Shown one piece after another: positions 53,740 to 64,000 of a stretch of 64,000 nt of DNA. Made by a program: the position numbers and the translations under genes. Source of the stretch: Nemopilema nomurai (taxonomy: Eukaryota; Cnidaria; Scyphozoa; Rhizostomeae; Rhizostomatidae); NCBI GenBank assembly GCA_003864495.1, contig ML133400.1:736575-800574 (forward strand). Direction: 5' to 3'. The stretch's first letter is position 1; the number at the start of each line of letters is the position of its first letter. Below the pieces are notes generated by a model that did no database searches, was not told the origin of the DNA, and saw only the letters and a program-made list of their open reading frames with translations.

Positions 53740-56700
53740 TCACTGAGCCAGTGACTCTTTGCTTTTATACATCAAAGGTTTTGGCATCGCAAGGTAGTTA
53801 ACATTGGCTGGCAATGGTATTTTGAATTCCAGGTTCACAAATATTGCTTCTAGCCATTTCTCAAGCGTAGCAAACGGTGGCCTGAAAAAAATTCACTTAA
53901 TTAGTTGTGAATATAATAAGACAACCGCACTGAGAGTGACAATAACCTCCCCACGAACATTAAGCAGAACACGGCGAGGAAGGGTGCCATGCAATGAATA
54001 AGATGCAAGTGATGAGACTAGTTTAGAGAAGAAACCTGGTATCTGGGTCCATAGCACACGCTTGGAATGCCAGCCTGTAGAACGGCTCGGGACACTTAGA
54101 GCAAAACATCTTCTTGAATTCCTCTTCATCTAATCCAAAGTCCTAGGGAAAAGAATGGTTAAAAGATAAATCTAGCGCAGGAAACCCAAACCTGAATAAA
54201 ATACGCAAGAACAGCAAAAACAGAAACAACAAAACGAAGGCAGTTTGAATCGATCATGAGTTTGGTAGACAAAGGAGCTGCGAAGTGACTCACAGGTGCT
54301 GAGGTGGGGAGCAATGGAGGTCTATGATCACCTAAGTTATAGGACATGGCACGTGAAGAAAATAACACAAAGGACCCTGCTTTTTGAACAGCGGAGACCT
54401 TTCCACAATGATGAAGAGTGAAGAAGAAGCAAACTAAACTTCAACTCACAAATCTTCTAGGTAGGAAATCAGGATCGGCTTTCACTCTTCCAATAATCTA
54501 AGGCGAAAGAAATAAGTACTGGCTTTTTTAATTTATCAGTGACAACATATAAGCATGGTGTGACATCAGTGACAACATATAAGCAATTTGAAAAGAAAAC
54601 ATTTTCTTCAAGGCCATTGTTTTTTGCAACCTCTTTATTGATGGGAAAATGTATGTGGACCGAAATGATTGGCAAGAGAAACAAAGTATGTAGAAGAAAG
54701 ACATTTGAGGTTTAAAAAGAGGCGAAAAAGCCATGAACGCTAACAATTCATTGAAGTTCACAATCAAAGCAAAAAAAATCACCTCACAAACAACTATTCC
54801 GAAAGAAAATATGTCAACTTTTTCATCGTAGCCTTTTCCTAAAAAGGAGAGCAGAATTCTAAGAATGAGATAGATGAAATTGAAAATCAAAACTTACTTC
54901 GAAGAGGCTTTCAGAGTGCAAACAACTTAGGGAAGGAGAAATGCTAACCTACATAAATGGAAAGGCGTTAATAGAAAGGTTTTGTTTGACAAATAAAAGA
55001 AAGAGCAAAATGAAGATGATACCTTTCATCATTTCAGGGGCCATCCAAAAAGGTGAGCCAACCACCGTCATTCTGAAATGACAATTAGGAGGGTGGGTCG
55101 AACCAAGCTGCTTGAGAGTAGCTGATTGAGAGTGCTTCAAACTGATTTGGTAATCACGACAATCAGAAACAATGATGAAAATAAAAGGGCGATGTGTATT
55201 GCACGAGGTGTGCAGCTGTGCCTTGGGCGTTCTCCAATTTTCAACTACAAAGTACGTGTTAATCGGAATGCTATCCAGATGGTTAACAGACCAGTGCGCT
55301 GGCAAAACAATTATCGACTTCCTTTTCTCTCGCTATCATTTTAATATTGCCTATGGTATTGTGCTAAAACTGTTTCATGTGCAATTCAACACAGATTGTA
55401 TGTAGATTTCAGTCACTGATGACTAAAACATGACAGGACTTGGACAAATCAAAACGATTTCTTAACACAAAGGTCTTAAAAGTCTTACCGTTTCTTTGGA
55501 ATGGCTGGCCGGGTTGGACTAACTGGCGTTGGGGACGATGAGGGGGAAGGGGGAGATGGACTTAGTCTCGAGCCAACAAAAAAGTGGGGGCTAGGAGACA
55601 ACCTTGGGGATTTGTAGGGATCTTCGGGGAGAGACTTCGCTAAACCAAAGTCGGCAACAATGACAGATTTTCCATGCTGCAATGCAAACGAAAATAAGGC
55701 ATCATCACTGCTATGAACTAAAGAGCCTTTAAACCTTATTAAGAGTACAGCCCCTGTTGATAAAGAAGTAGCATACGTCATGCTACTTAAAGAAGAAATC
55801 AAAACAGCGAACGCCTTACTGCCGGGCCACATCTATGTAAGCGCGGTTTCGAATCATTCAAAACTGGTATCAATCGACTCTGTTTTCCAAACATTTTCAT
55901 CTGCCCCATGAGATTTTTTAGCTTTATTATATGCAAATTTGACAATACACAGTGGGATTACTTCTCTCCTTAAGAATCAAATGGACAGGACTAGCCAGTT
56001 GCTAATCTCGTTGGAATACATGCTCTTTAACGAGACACAATTCAATAAACCAAACTAATGTCTTTAACTTTAACTAAAATCTTTACCTAAAATTGAAAAC
56101 ACGAGAACATTTGAAAATTACTTACAGAGTCATTCTTTATAAGACAGTTTTTTGAAGTCAAGTCTCGATGGATAACATTCATTTCGTGGAGATAAGCCTA
56201 CAATTGAGAGGTTTAATTAAAATGGAGGGCCACATTATCTCTGTTAAGATAGCAAAAAGCATTTGGTCCAAGTGCAGCAGGTTCAGAAAAACGGTTGCAC
56301 AAAAAAGCAGAAAAATCATACTGAGATCAAATATATGAAAGAATGATAAAGCTCTTACCATTCCAGATGCAATATCCTTTGCAAACTGAACCCTTTGTTT
56401 CCATGAAATTTCTCGATACTGTAAGTACAGAGAAGACTAGTTCTACAACAGTTTATAACAAAAATATCTGCAATTCAAGTGAAATATTTTGATATAGATA
56501 AGTCTTCTAAATAATAAACCATAGCTCTTTGTAACGCTTTCCTTCTGTGAGATTTAAAGTAACACTTACTTTGTTCTTCAAGTGCTTCCTCAGTGTACCC
56601 CCAGATATAAACTCTAGAAATGTAAAAATGCAAATATAAAGTTGCAATAACAACAACAATTCATATATAACTTGTAACTTATTGCTTTCCTTTGTTTATA

Positions 56701-59700
56701 AATGTGTGTTAACGCCTGTTCACTGCTAATTTGTAATACTTGCATCTAACTGATGGTTATCTTAATTAGATGCTTCATAAAGTTGCATTTTTAAAGAAAA
56801 AAACGCAAGGAAAGATATTATACTGCCATAAATATATGGGAAAAAGCAAATGTACCTGTTATAATATGCAGCGATCGATTTTTGTACATGATTCCAATGA
56901 AACGTAAGACGTTGGGGTGCCTGAGGCTTTTCAGAAGCTGCACCTGAGAAACAGAAGCGGTTCCATTGAGTCAATTATTGTTTCTAAATCTATTGAAAAG
57001 CTCCCAAAGCGAAGGTCTGCCAATTGTTGTGGAAACATTTCCCTTCGTATTTGCTTCAATAAGTTCCATTGTTAAATACCTTACTTTAAAAAGAAAATGT
57101 TGAAAATTAAAGTAAAAGTGTTCTTGAATGTAGAAGTTGTTTTGGTAACTAGAATCATTCCAGATGGTAGTTCAAAGTGCGCGTGCTGGTGCCTGGGAAC
57201 AAGTTTGTCATGTCGCCATGATTAATGGCGGACAGAATGGAGAAACCTCGGCCTTGACTGGCATTTGGCAATGGCATTTTCTATCTGCTAGCTTAGATGA
57301 AGCAAACCTGTTGCCGATGTTCACAACCTTATAGAATAGATTGTCATTGAAAGGATAACAAGATTAAGTGTCTAGAAAACTTTGGGAATACTCCAACGTG
57401 ACCCTGTCCCGTAGAGACGCACAAAGAAAACGAATTAAGAATAAGTTAGAAATCGTTCAGTGACCTACAATCAACTTCTTCTTTTCGTTGCGTATCTTAT
57501 TTTTCACAGACAAACCAGCAATGTCACTTTATAAAAATATTGGCAGAACTATCAAAACTATAAACAACTAGAAACAGATTGATTAGGCAAGAAGGATGGC
57601 TATCTTCAGGTCCTACTTCATTCAGGAATGTCTCTTCCGCCTCTTTTTCCACTTCTTTCAATTGTTTCATTACCATCTCTTCGCCAGTTTTACTACTTGT
57701 TACCTAAACGCAAACATATCGCATATCATACATGCACCCAGGCCCACTCAAAGATCCAAATCAAAAAAACAAATATCTCATATCATCATCAGTTTGACAA
57801 AAATTTTCCTTCAAATAAAATTTCCTGGCAAAACCAAATGTTCAGTGAGTAATGCTAGTCAGGCCAACTCTAAGCTCCCATGCAAAGAAGTATTCCAACA
57901 CGAGGCTATAGAAGAAATTATGCAGTTGCCAAATGCTCGCATTTACCAAACGAAACCTAAATTCTGAAAGTCAGCAATACAGAAAGTTAACTTGCCACGG
58001 TAGCCTCAAAATATAGGTTTACTCGCTCGAAACCTTCTCCGTTTGAAGCCGTTTACGACACTAGACATTGATGGGATTTTGGAACAAAGAAAGCTTCGCA
58101 AATAAAAAGGGTGGCAAGGACGGCAACAGGCTTAAATTAAAAATTCCAGAGACGCCTACAGGCCTGCGTAGCAACGAAATTCACCTTGAGAACATCACCG
58201 AAGAATCCGCGACCAATCAGCTCCCCGTAGACGAGTTCGGATGGCCTGAAGACCCGGCTGGCGGGCTGCTCTTCTGTCTTGAAAGACTGGGCCCGATGCA
58301 AGGCGGTAAAGGACTTGGCCATGTCTTTTATGCACGACTCCTGCTCCCTAAAGTCAAACAGAGGTAAAACAGACTTAACCATGACGTTGAATGTTAAATT
58401 AGCACTTGAGATACAAAATGGAAAACGCCTTTCTGGGGTCAGACCAGGCAACTGCAGCAAGAGGAATGCGACTTCAGACTCAAACAGAATCACGACACAA
58501 AAGCGTGGTGTTACCCATTGACTTCCGTGAGTGAACGGCTCCTTCGCAGCTGAGGCGACTTAGCCAGACTAAGCGGCTTCGGCAAAGCCTCCTTTTGGTG
58601 CACCTTCTTCTTTTGCCTAGCTCTCATCACTTTCTCCTTCGCATCCGAGCAGTCACTTGTAGTCCGTTTGAAGACGCTGAAATTGAAGAATGACAAACTG
58701 CGCTCCTTTCGTTTGTCGCAAGAATCCACACTCTTCCCGTTCAGCCTCTCTTCAGACGCAGGCTTGCCGAATTTGCAAAGCGACTCGTTTTTCACCTTAG
58801 ATGTCTGCTGGTTCTCCTCCACATTTCTCTCTATGGTGACATGCAGTGTGTCCGTTGGCTTGCTGCGAAGGAGTTGGCTAACCTACGGGCAGTTATGATT
58901 GGCGCGCATGAGCAGACGACGTGGTGAGTACAGCGGCAAGAGATCTGACACATGATGCAAATTCAGACTTGCAGCAAGAAGAGCTTACTGGCCTCGATGA
59001 CAATCTTTAACCAAATTATTTTCAACATGTTGAATGATTACTTGCACGTGTAGACTATTGGTTGCTCATTGAATCCCATTGGAAAATTCGTCACAGATAG
59101 CGAAAGTCATGAAGCTCTAACGAAAAACGTTTAAAATCTCCTCTTTATGGGACTTGGGGAGAAATGTTAAACCATTAAAGTAGAATTCTGAAGAGCAGTC
59201 TTCCACGTGTGTTTGTTCGGGAATCTCGCAGAATGACGCGGGACTAGCATTGAAATTAGAAAAATCATTTGGAGACGAGCAATGACTACCTCCTGTATTG
59301 TTTCATCTGTAACCAAAACACCATTCACTTCAATGACCTTGTCACCAGCTCTTAATGGCAGCTTCTTTCCCGATTTGCAGATACTAAAAAGGAAAAATAT
59401 ATTGTGTACTCATTGTGAAAAAGATAAAAAACATTCTTGCCAGACTGAAAACTTGAAAAGGGCAATGGACAAATCTTCCAATGGAAGGCTTCTGACAATG
59501 CTCCCTTAAGTGGCTAAATTCAGTTTTTAGCCATTAGTATTAAAAACATGAATTGTTTCGGCCTTCTTTTTACTTTAAAACCATAAAAACGATATAGTAA
59601 TCATGACGGTGAATTTACTGCTAAGTACCCACCTGCTCAACATATTTCTTGAATTCTTTAAGAGCTTCAAATCTATCCGGTTTAATTACTTCCTTAGTTA

Positions 59701-62700
59701 ATGAAGTAAATAAAATGTTTGGAAGTCGGGAAGGGCTCAGCTTGAAGAGCTTACCTCTTGATAGAGATGGAGCTGTCACAAACGACTTGCTTTTCGGGAT
59801 AATTCCCAACTCGTCTCAGAACCTCTTCCCTTAGTTTCGAGCCCCCGGACCTCGGTCTGTCTACGCAAAGTGGAATTCCTTTCTCGTCAACTTGCTCTGG
59901 TTTCAACTGCACATGACGTATTGTATGCTGATTTTTCCAGATTATATTCTTTATTTCCTCTAGTTTTCTATCCCTTTTGGAGGTGTAACAGTTGCCGCTA
60001 GAAAAACACGAAAACGTTTATAATGTGAGAGCCAACAAGCCTCTTAGGAGCGTAAGATCTTCAGCGACTTTAATTAGATTCCAAAGAGACATTTTCATTG
60101 GTTCTCACCAAAAGTGAAGACGACAATTGGAACCAATGGGACCCAAGTCCCAAATAATCCCAAACAGCTCGTTTTTATAGAAAGACCCAGTCAAAAAGTG
60201 TCCCAAGAAAAATCAATAAGGGTCTTCAATTTCAAGCATCCAGCATTTCACCTTTGATGTACATGACAAAATAACGTGGTTTAACATTGACTTCGCAATT
60301 TGATGAAAAACTATGCCCTTAACAGCAATCAAAGAAGTCTCTACCTTTTAATTTTCTGCAACTTCAAAGATTGGTTTCCTAAACCATTGTTTGCTTTTGA
60401 AAAATGTAGGTAAAAAGAGGAACTATCACTGGTCACTAGATCGGAGATAGCCCAGGTTCGAAGTAGAATTTAGGCCGACCAAGCACCTAATGAAGTCATA
60501 GCAAAATAGCTCTAATTTGAATTATAAACGATGGATCGAAAAAAGGCCAGCAGCTGAATGGCGAGCAACTCACCAGTACAGGCAGTTTCTTTCTTCGAGC
60601 GTGTACTCGTCGCCATCCTCAATAAACTTTTTACAAACAGAACACATAAAGCATTCTGGGTGAAAGCTGACATCTCCAGCCACCTGAAAGTTAGAAGGAC
60701 ATTGATTATCAGAGGGGGCTGAGTTTGAGATGACTGGTTTGGCGAGACGCAAGGCATACATGAATTGACAGGAGACACTGTCCGGTAAATTGTTGTGCGA
60801 TTGGGTTCACCGTGTTGCAGTCTACAATTGATGCCTTTAACAGGGCAAGGCTAGGCTTCAGGACCTATCCAAAAACATACAATAGAAGCGAAGGGGAAGA
60901 TTCGTTCTCAAAAGCACAATAAAGGAAAACCAGATGAGGCTGCCATTTTCCAATTCATCCTGGATTAATAAAAAACAAAGCATAGTTACTTACTTAAAGT
61001 AAAAATCTATATTAACTCACAGTTCTATAAGTCCTGACCGAACTCAGCATGTTGGAATGGATTATTTTACAAATGATAATGAGAGTTTCCTACCAGTGGT
61101 TCAAGTTAAACAACAGCCCGTACAATTATTGCGCAAACTAGCACCTTCAGACCTTCTAACGACGATACAAGCACCAAGGAGTCGTAATTCAAAACCTTTG
61201 TTAAGCTGGCGTAGATTGCCATTATATCTCTGTGCATAAAACAATCTATTCTTTGAAAAACGATAAAAATTTCGCAAAAATTTCAATAGAGTTATAATTC
61301 TCAAAAGATTTTACAATAATTGGGTAATTTCAAGAGTAATGGTTACAGACCGCAGTAAAATTGTGCGTTGCCTCTTTGGGGAGGCTGTTATCCCATATTC
61401 AGTCACAGTTGACGAAACTATTTCAAAACCATTCATGCTAATTTATAACCACTATCTTGGGTTGAACTCTGTTTTTAGAGGGTGGCCACATGATTTTTTT
61501 GAAGTTTCAGAAACTATAGAGTTCAATAATAGTTTGTCCAAGAATAAAAAAAACCACAAAGAATTATTCAGCTTTGTTGAAAATGACTGTATGTGGTGTT
61601 GTTGTAGGTAATTATGACTCAACAGCTATGAAAGTACTCAAAGGAAATGAAAATGTGAAAAATATGTATTTTTAGCCCTATGATGAAAGAGAATTAACAA
61701 AATTGAAGTTTATCTGGTTCCTAATTCTAAGCACTAGCATCAAAGTCAGTGAACAAAACATTTTCGCATCAACACATACTGCATATGCTTCTTTTCACAA
61801 CTAATTGAATTTGTTGTCACCAAATATCAACATATTTCCTATAGCCAATAAATAATAATAAATAATAGTTTGATAAATTCTATGGCAACTAGATCAATAA
61901 CTTAAAATAATTTATCATGCAAATGGTTAACCTGATATTACACTCAGCTTTTCAAAACTCTCCCTTGAGAATAGCCATAATTGCAATACTGCACAAAGAA
62001 TAAATATTTAGAGGGACAAAGAGCTAAACTTTCTTTTGCAAGTGGCGAAACATCAAATTTTATAATCCTATCAAGATCTTTTAACCAGAATAACATGACC
62101 AGAAGCATAGAAAATAAATGTTTGCATATAGTAAACAATGTAAAGTAAAACTTCCCTTTCTATTAAATTTAAGAAAGTCATGATACTGTCCAAAAATTTA
62201 TAATAACAGTTTTCCCTAAGCACAACTTTAAAATGATGCACTAGTTGTTAGCTATGATGTAAAATATATTGGTTCCAATTAAATTGTGTAGTCATCATCA
62301 CATGAAATAATATACAAAAGAGACATAGAAGAAACAAACAGTGACTGATATATTTCAACATTAAGTCAAGAAGTTTCAGCAACTCTGCTCACCAAAAAAC
62401 TCCCTGGTTCTTTCATACTACAGATTGATTTTGTCCTATAGTGTATCTACTTATCATACCACCATAGAAACCTTATATATATATATATATATAAATCAAC
62501 CTCCTAAAGAAGAGAACAACAGCCCTTCCACTTAAATTCTATTTTTCAAAAATGTTTGACAAGCAAAGCTCCAGATAACAATTAAACAGTCTTCAAAACA
62601 TTTACAGACAAAATACTAGTAAATTATATGATATACAACCTACAAAAATGAGTGGCAATTGTGGCATTGAGGTGCAATTTAATATGAGAGTTTCTTGGCA

Positions 62701-64000
62701 ATGAAAACTAAGTTATCTTTACCATTACTGGTCCTGTGATTCTTGTTTCACATTTGAGACACAAATGAGAAAACCTCAGATCATAGTCATCTTTACAGAA
62801 GAGCTGCTTGTCTCTGATGTAATAATGTTTTTCCAATGGCTTTAAACATGCAGAGCATCTAAAAACAAATTCCAATATCAATTAAAGGAAACAGAAAGAA
62901 CAAGGGTAACCATTCCTAGCATTTAACTTTCAAATGATACTGAAGAAAGTGTCTACAAATGATTAACCAAGAAATCACCTACCAGAGTGGGTAAAAACGC
63001 CTAGGATTAAGTTTGTGCTACAATCAATACTTTATTAAGTTAATCATGTCAAGCCATCTCAACTGGAACATAAAAATTTCTTGTTATGCAAATTTGGATG
63101 GAACATAAGAATGTCTTGTTATGCAAATTTGGCTGGTGATTTCAGGACGTTTGAGGATTGGAACTCCTTTCGAAGGAGGTGATATCTCTGCTAATAAACA
63201 AAAACTGATGATAACCTGGACAGTTTAATGGCTGTAATGCCGTTATCGATTTAGCTTCCTTTGTCTAGCTTGCAGTAGATATTCAAAATACTACTAAAAG
63301 GAGGCTGCACTAGGGCAAAAACATTTGAAATCCCCTTTAATATTATAATTGAGCTAGATAAGAACTTAATTGCAAATTTATCACTATTTTCACCAAATTC
63401 AATGCTATAATTGATATCTCGAGTGGATCGCATCGGGGTGTCATCTGCATTGTCATCATTATCTACCGCTCACGTAGGCTCCCTGGGGGAATGTCATAAA
63501 CAGGCCTGTCAGGCTTGTCGGCTGCAAGCAGACCTTGACTCATCAGAAATATTTTTCAAAAGTTCGTTGTTTTGGAGATGCCAAAAGTTCGTTGTTTTGG
63601 AGTACAATTGACTAGTGACGGTGTCAAAAGCTGCTTGCAGTATCAACTTGAAACTTCTTTTTCTGTGAGACAGTTTGCCAGAACTGGTCATGGCTAGGAC
63701 ATACCCAATACTTGCGATCAACAACAATACCTCGCATTTAAAAGCCAATTGGGGTTTTTTCAAATATGGAACTGCATAGTGAATTACTTTTCTTTATCAA
63801 TATATTAGGAGAATGGCGTTATGACAGAAACACAAACAAAGTTGACATTTTAGGAGACATTTTGGGTACCTTTAATATAGATGTTGACTACAGGCTACTT
63901 ACCGAAAACAACTAACATGCCAAACATCATTCAAGGCAAACAGTGATTGGCTGCTCAAATTGATTTGTCCCCTGCAGCCAGCGCAGTTTAACCCACAGCT
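53740..64000 (-). CDS. LIMK: LIM domain kinase (LIM-LIM-PDZ-kinase), N-terminus beyond window
   Basis: Exons on minus: 63903-64000 (cut by window edge), 62723-62858, 60574-60683, 59755-59997, 59290-59383, 58515-58882, 58185-58347, 57617-57703, 56856-56943, 56570-56613, 56359-56418, 56126-56197, 55489-55676, 55023-55072, 54783-54838, 54450-54497, 54036-54142, 53740-53881 (stop). This gives 717 residues, all in phase. Two LIM zinc domains (residues 1-117; CAGC, WHVSC, HPECF) precede a PDZ domain (about 139-245; AGDKVIEVNG), a Ser/Arg/Lys-rich linker and a kinase domain (from about 362). Kinase landmarks are GRGFFGDV, VMK, HRDLTSKNC, DFGLA and WMAPE, all intact. LIM kinases phosphorylate cofilin/ADF on Ser3 and so stabilise actin filaments. 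They are activated by ROCK/PAK on the Thr before VVG, which is present (KKRMTVVG). LIMK1 and LIMK2 cannot be distinguished; one ancestral gene is likely. Confidence 0.95.
54535..54585. repeat. 21-bp direct repeat, 30-bp spacing
   Basis: ATCAGTGACAACATATAAGC(A) occurs twice in a LIMK intron, with a 9-bp gap between copies. Confidence 0.85.
55489..55676 (-). other. LIMK: LIMK exon with DFG and a long Ser-Pro-rich activation-loop insert
   Basis: The exon begins with HGKSVIVADFGLA and ends with PAIPKKR, followed in the next exon by MTVVGSPFW. Between Ala of DFGLA and the Thr of TVVG there are 51 residues, about twice the vertebrate LIMK1 loop as I recall it. The extra part consists of Ser-Pro and Thr-Pro dipeptides (YKSPRLSPSP, SRLSPSPPSP, PTPVSPTRP). 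The basic patch before the regulatory Thr is kept. The intron boundaries flanking the exon are canonical, so the insert is not an unspliced intron with its own GT-AG. Confidence 0.85.
62473..62494. repeat. (AT)n microsatellite
   Basis: About ten AT units in the LIMK intron between the first two exons seen. Confidence 0.9.
63064..63133. repeat. 35-bp direct duplication carrying ATGCAAAT
   Basis: Two adjacent copies, each ending TTGTTATGCAAATTTGG, in the LIMK intron next to the first exon in the window. Each copy contains the octamer ATGCAAAT, a known POU-factor site; function here is speculation. Confidence 0.85.
63557..63602. repeat. 25-bp direct duplication
   Basis: CAAAAGTTCGTTGTTTTGGA occurs twice at 25-bp spacing, in the same LIMK intron. 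Confidence 0.88.

Noticed and set aside
58068..58521. Plus-strand frames of 80-99 codons at 58.1-58.5 kb
   Set aside because: They are antisense to LIMK exon 58185-58347 and show no independent protein signature.
61339..61611. 90-codon + strand frame with VDET residues, considered as another hAT relic
   Set aside because: Only a four-residue resemblance; no further transposase blocks follow and it lies in a LIMK intron.

Overview
This is a metazoan nuclear contig. Coding sequence is split into many short exons with GT-AG introns, and the four recognisable genes are animal-type: an adhesion GPCR, ataxin-2, LIS1 and LIM kinase. The intron-rich structure, abundant minisatellites and moderately diverged proteins suggest a non-vertebrate animal. 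I cannot fix the phylum from this sequence. All gene models were built by eye from splice signals, intron phase and family resemblance; no search was run.

Layout. 1-7.6 kb has no gene I can defend. It holds a 24-bp satellite, smaller minisatellites and a decayed Harbinger-like element. 8162-18832 (+) is most of an adhesion GPCR whose 5' exons are not found: novel ectodomain, Thr-rich stalk, HRM, GAIN with an intact GPS, seven TM helices. Its introns carry a 722-bp Harbinger-type element with a TTA target duplication and a 1.9-kb array of a 12-bp unit. 19.9-21.7 kb is an array of a 32/33-bp unit. 23150-36980 (-) is a complete 23-exon ataxin-2 gene of about 940 codons, with Lsm, LsmAD and PAM2. 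A 13-bp array lies in its presumed 3' UTR. 37.4-39.7 kb is a dead hAT-type (DUF4371-like) transposase, interrupted by a 900-bp Harbinger-like element that carries a Myb/SANT ORF remnant. 43127-51616 (+) is a complete 15-exon LIS1 gene of 405 codons, with a second hAT relic in intron 2. 53740-64000 (-) is LIM kinase, complete at its 3' end and cut by the window edge at its first LIM domain.

Orientation. The GPCR and ataxin-2 converge, ataxin-2 and LIS1 diverge across about 6 kb that holds the transposon relics, and LIS1 and LIMK converge with about 2.1 kb between their stop codons. The four proteins act in different processes (adhesion signalling, poly(A)-mRNA regulation, dynein regulation, actin/cofilin control), so nothing suggests a functional cluster. 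LIS1 and LIMK are both cytoskeletal regulators, but their proximity alone is not evidence of co-regulation.

I found no CRISPR array, operon, rRNA or tRNA, and no clearly new biological system. The most unusual items are the long Ser-Pro-rich insert in the LIMK activation loop, the unrecognised GPCR ectodomain, the transposon-in-transposon structure whose predicted empty site restores a reading frame, and the hierarchical minisatellites.
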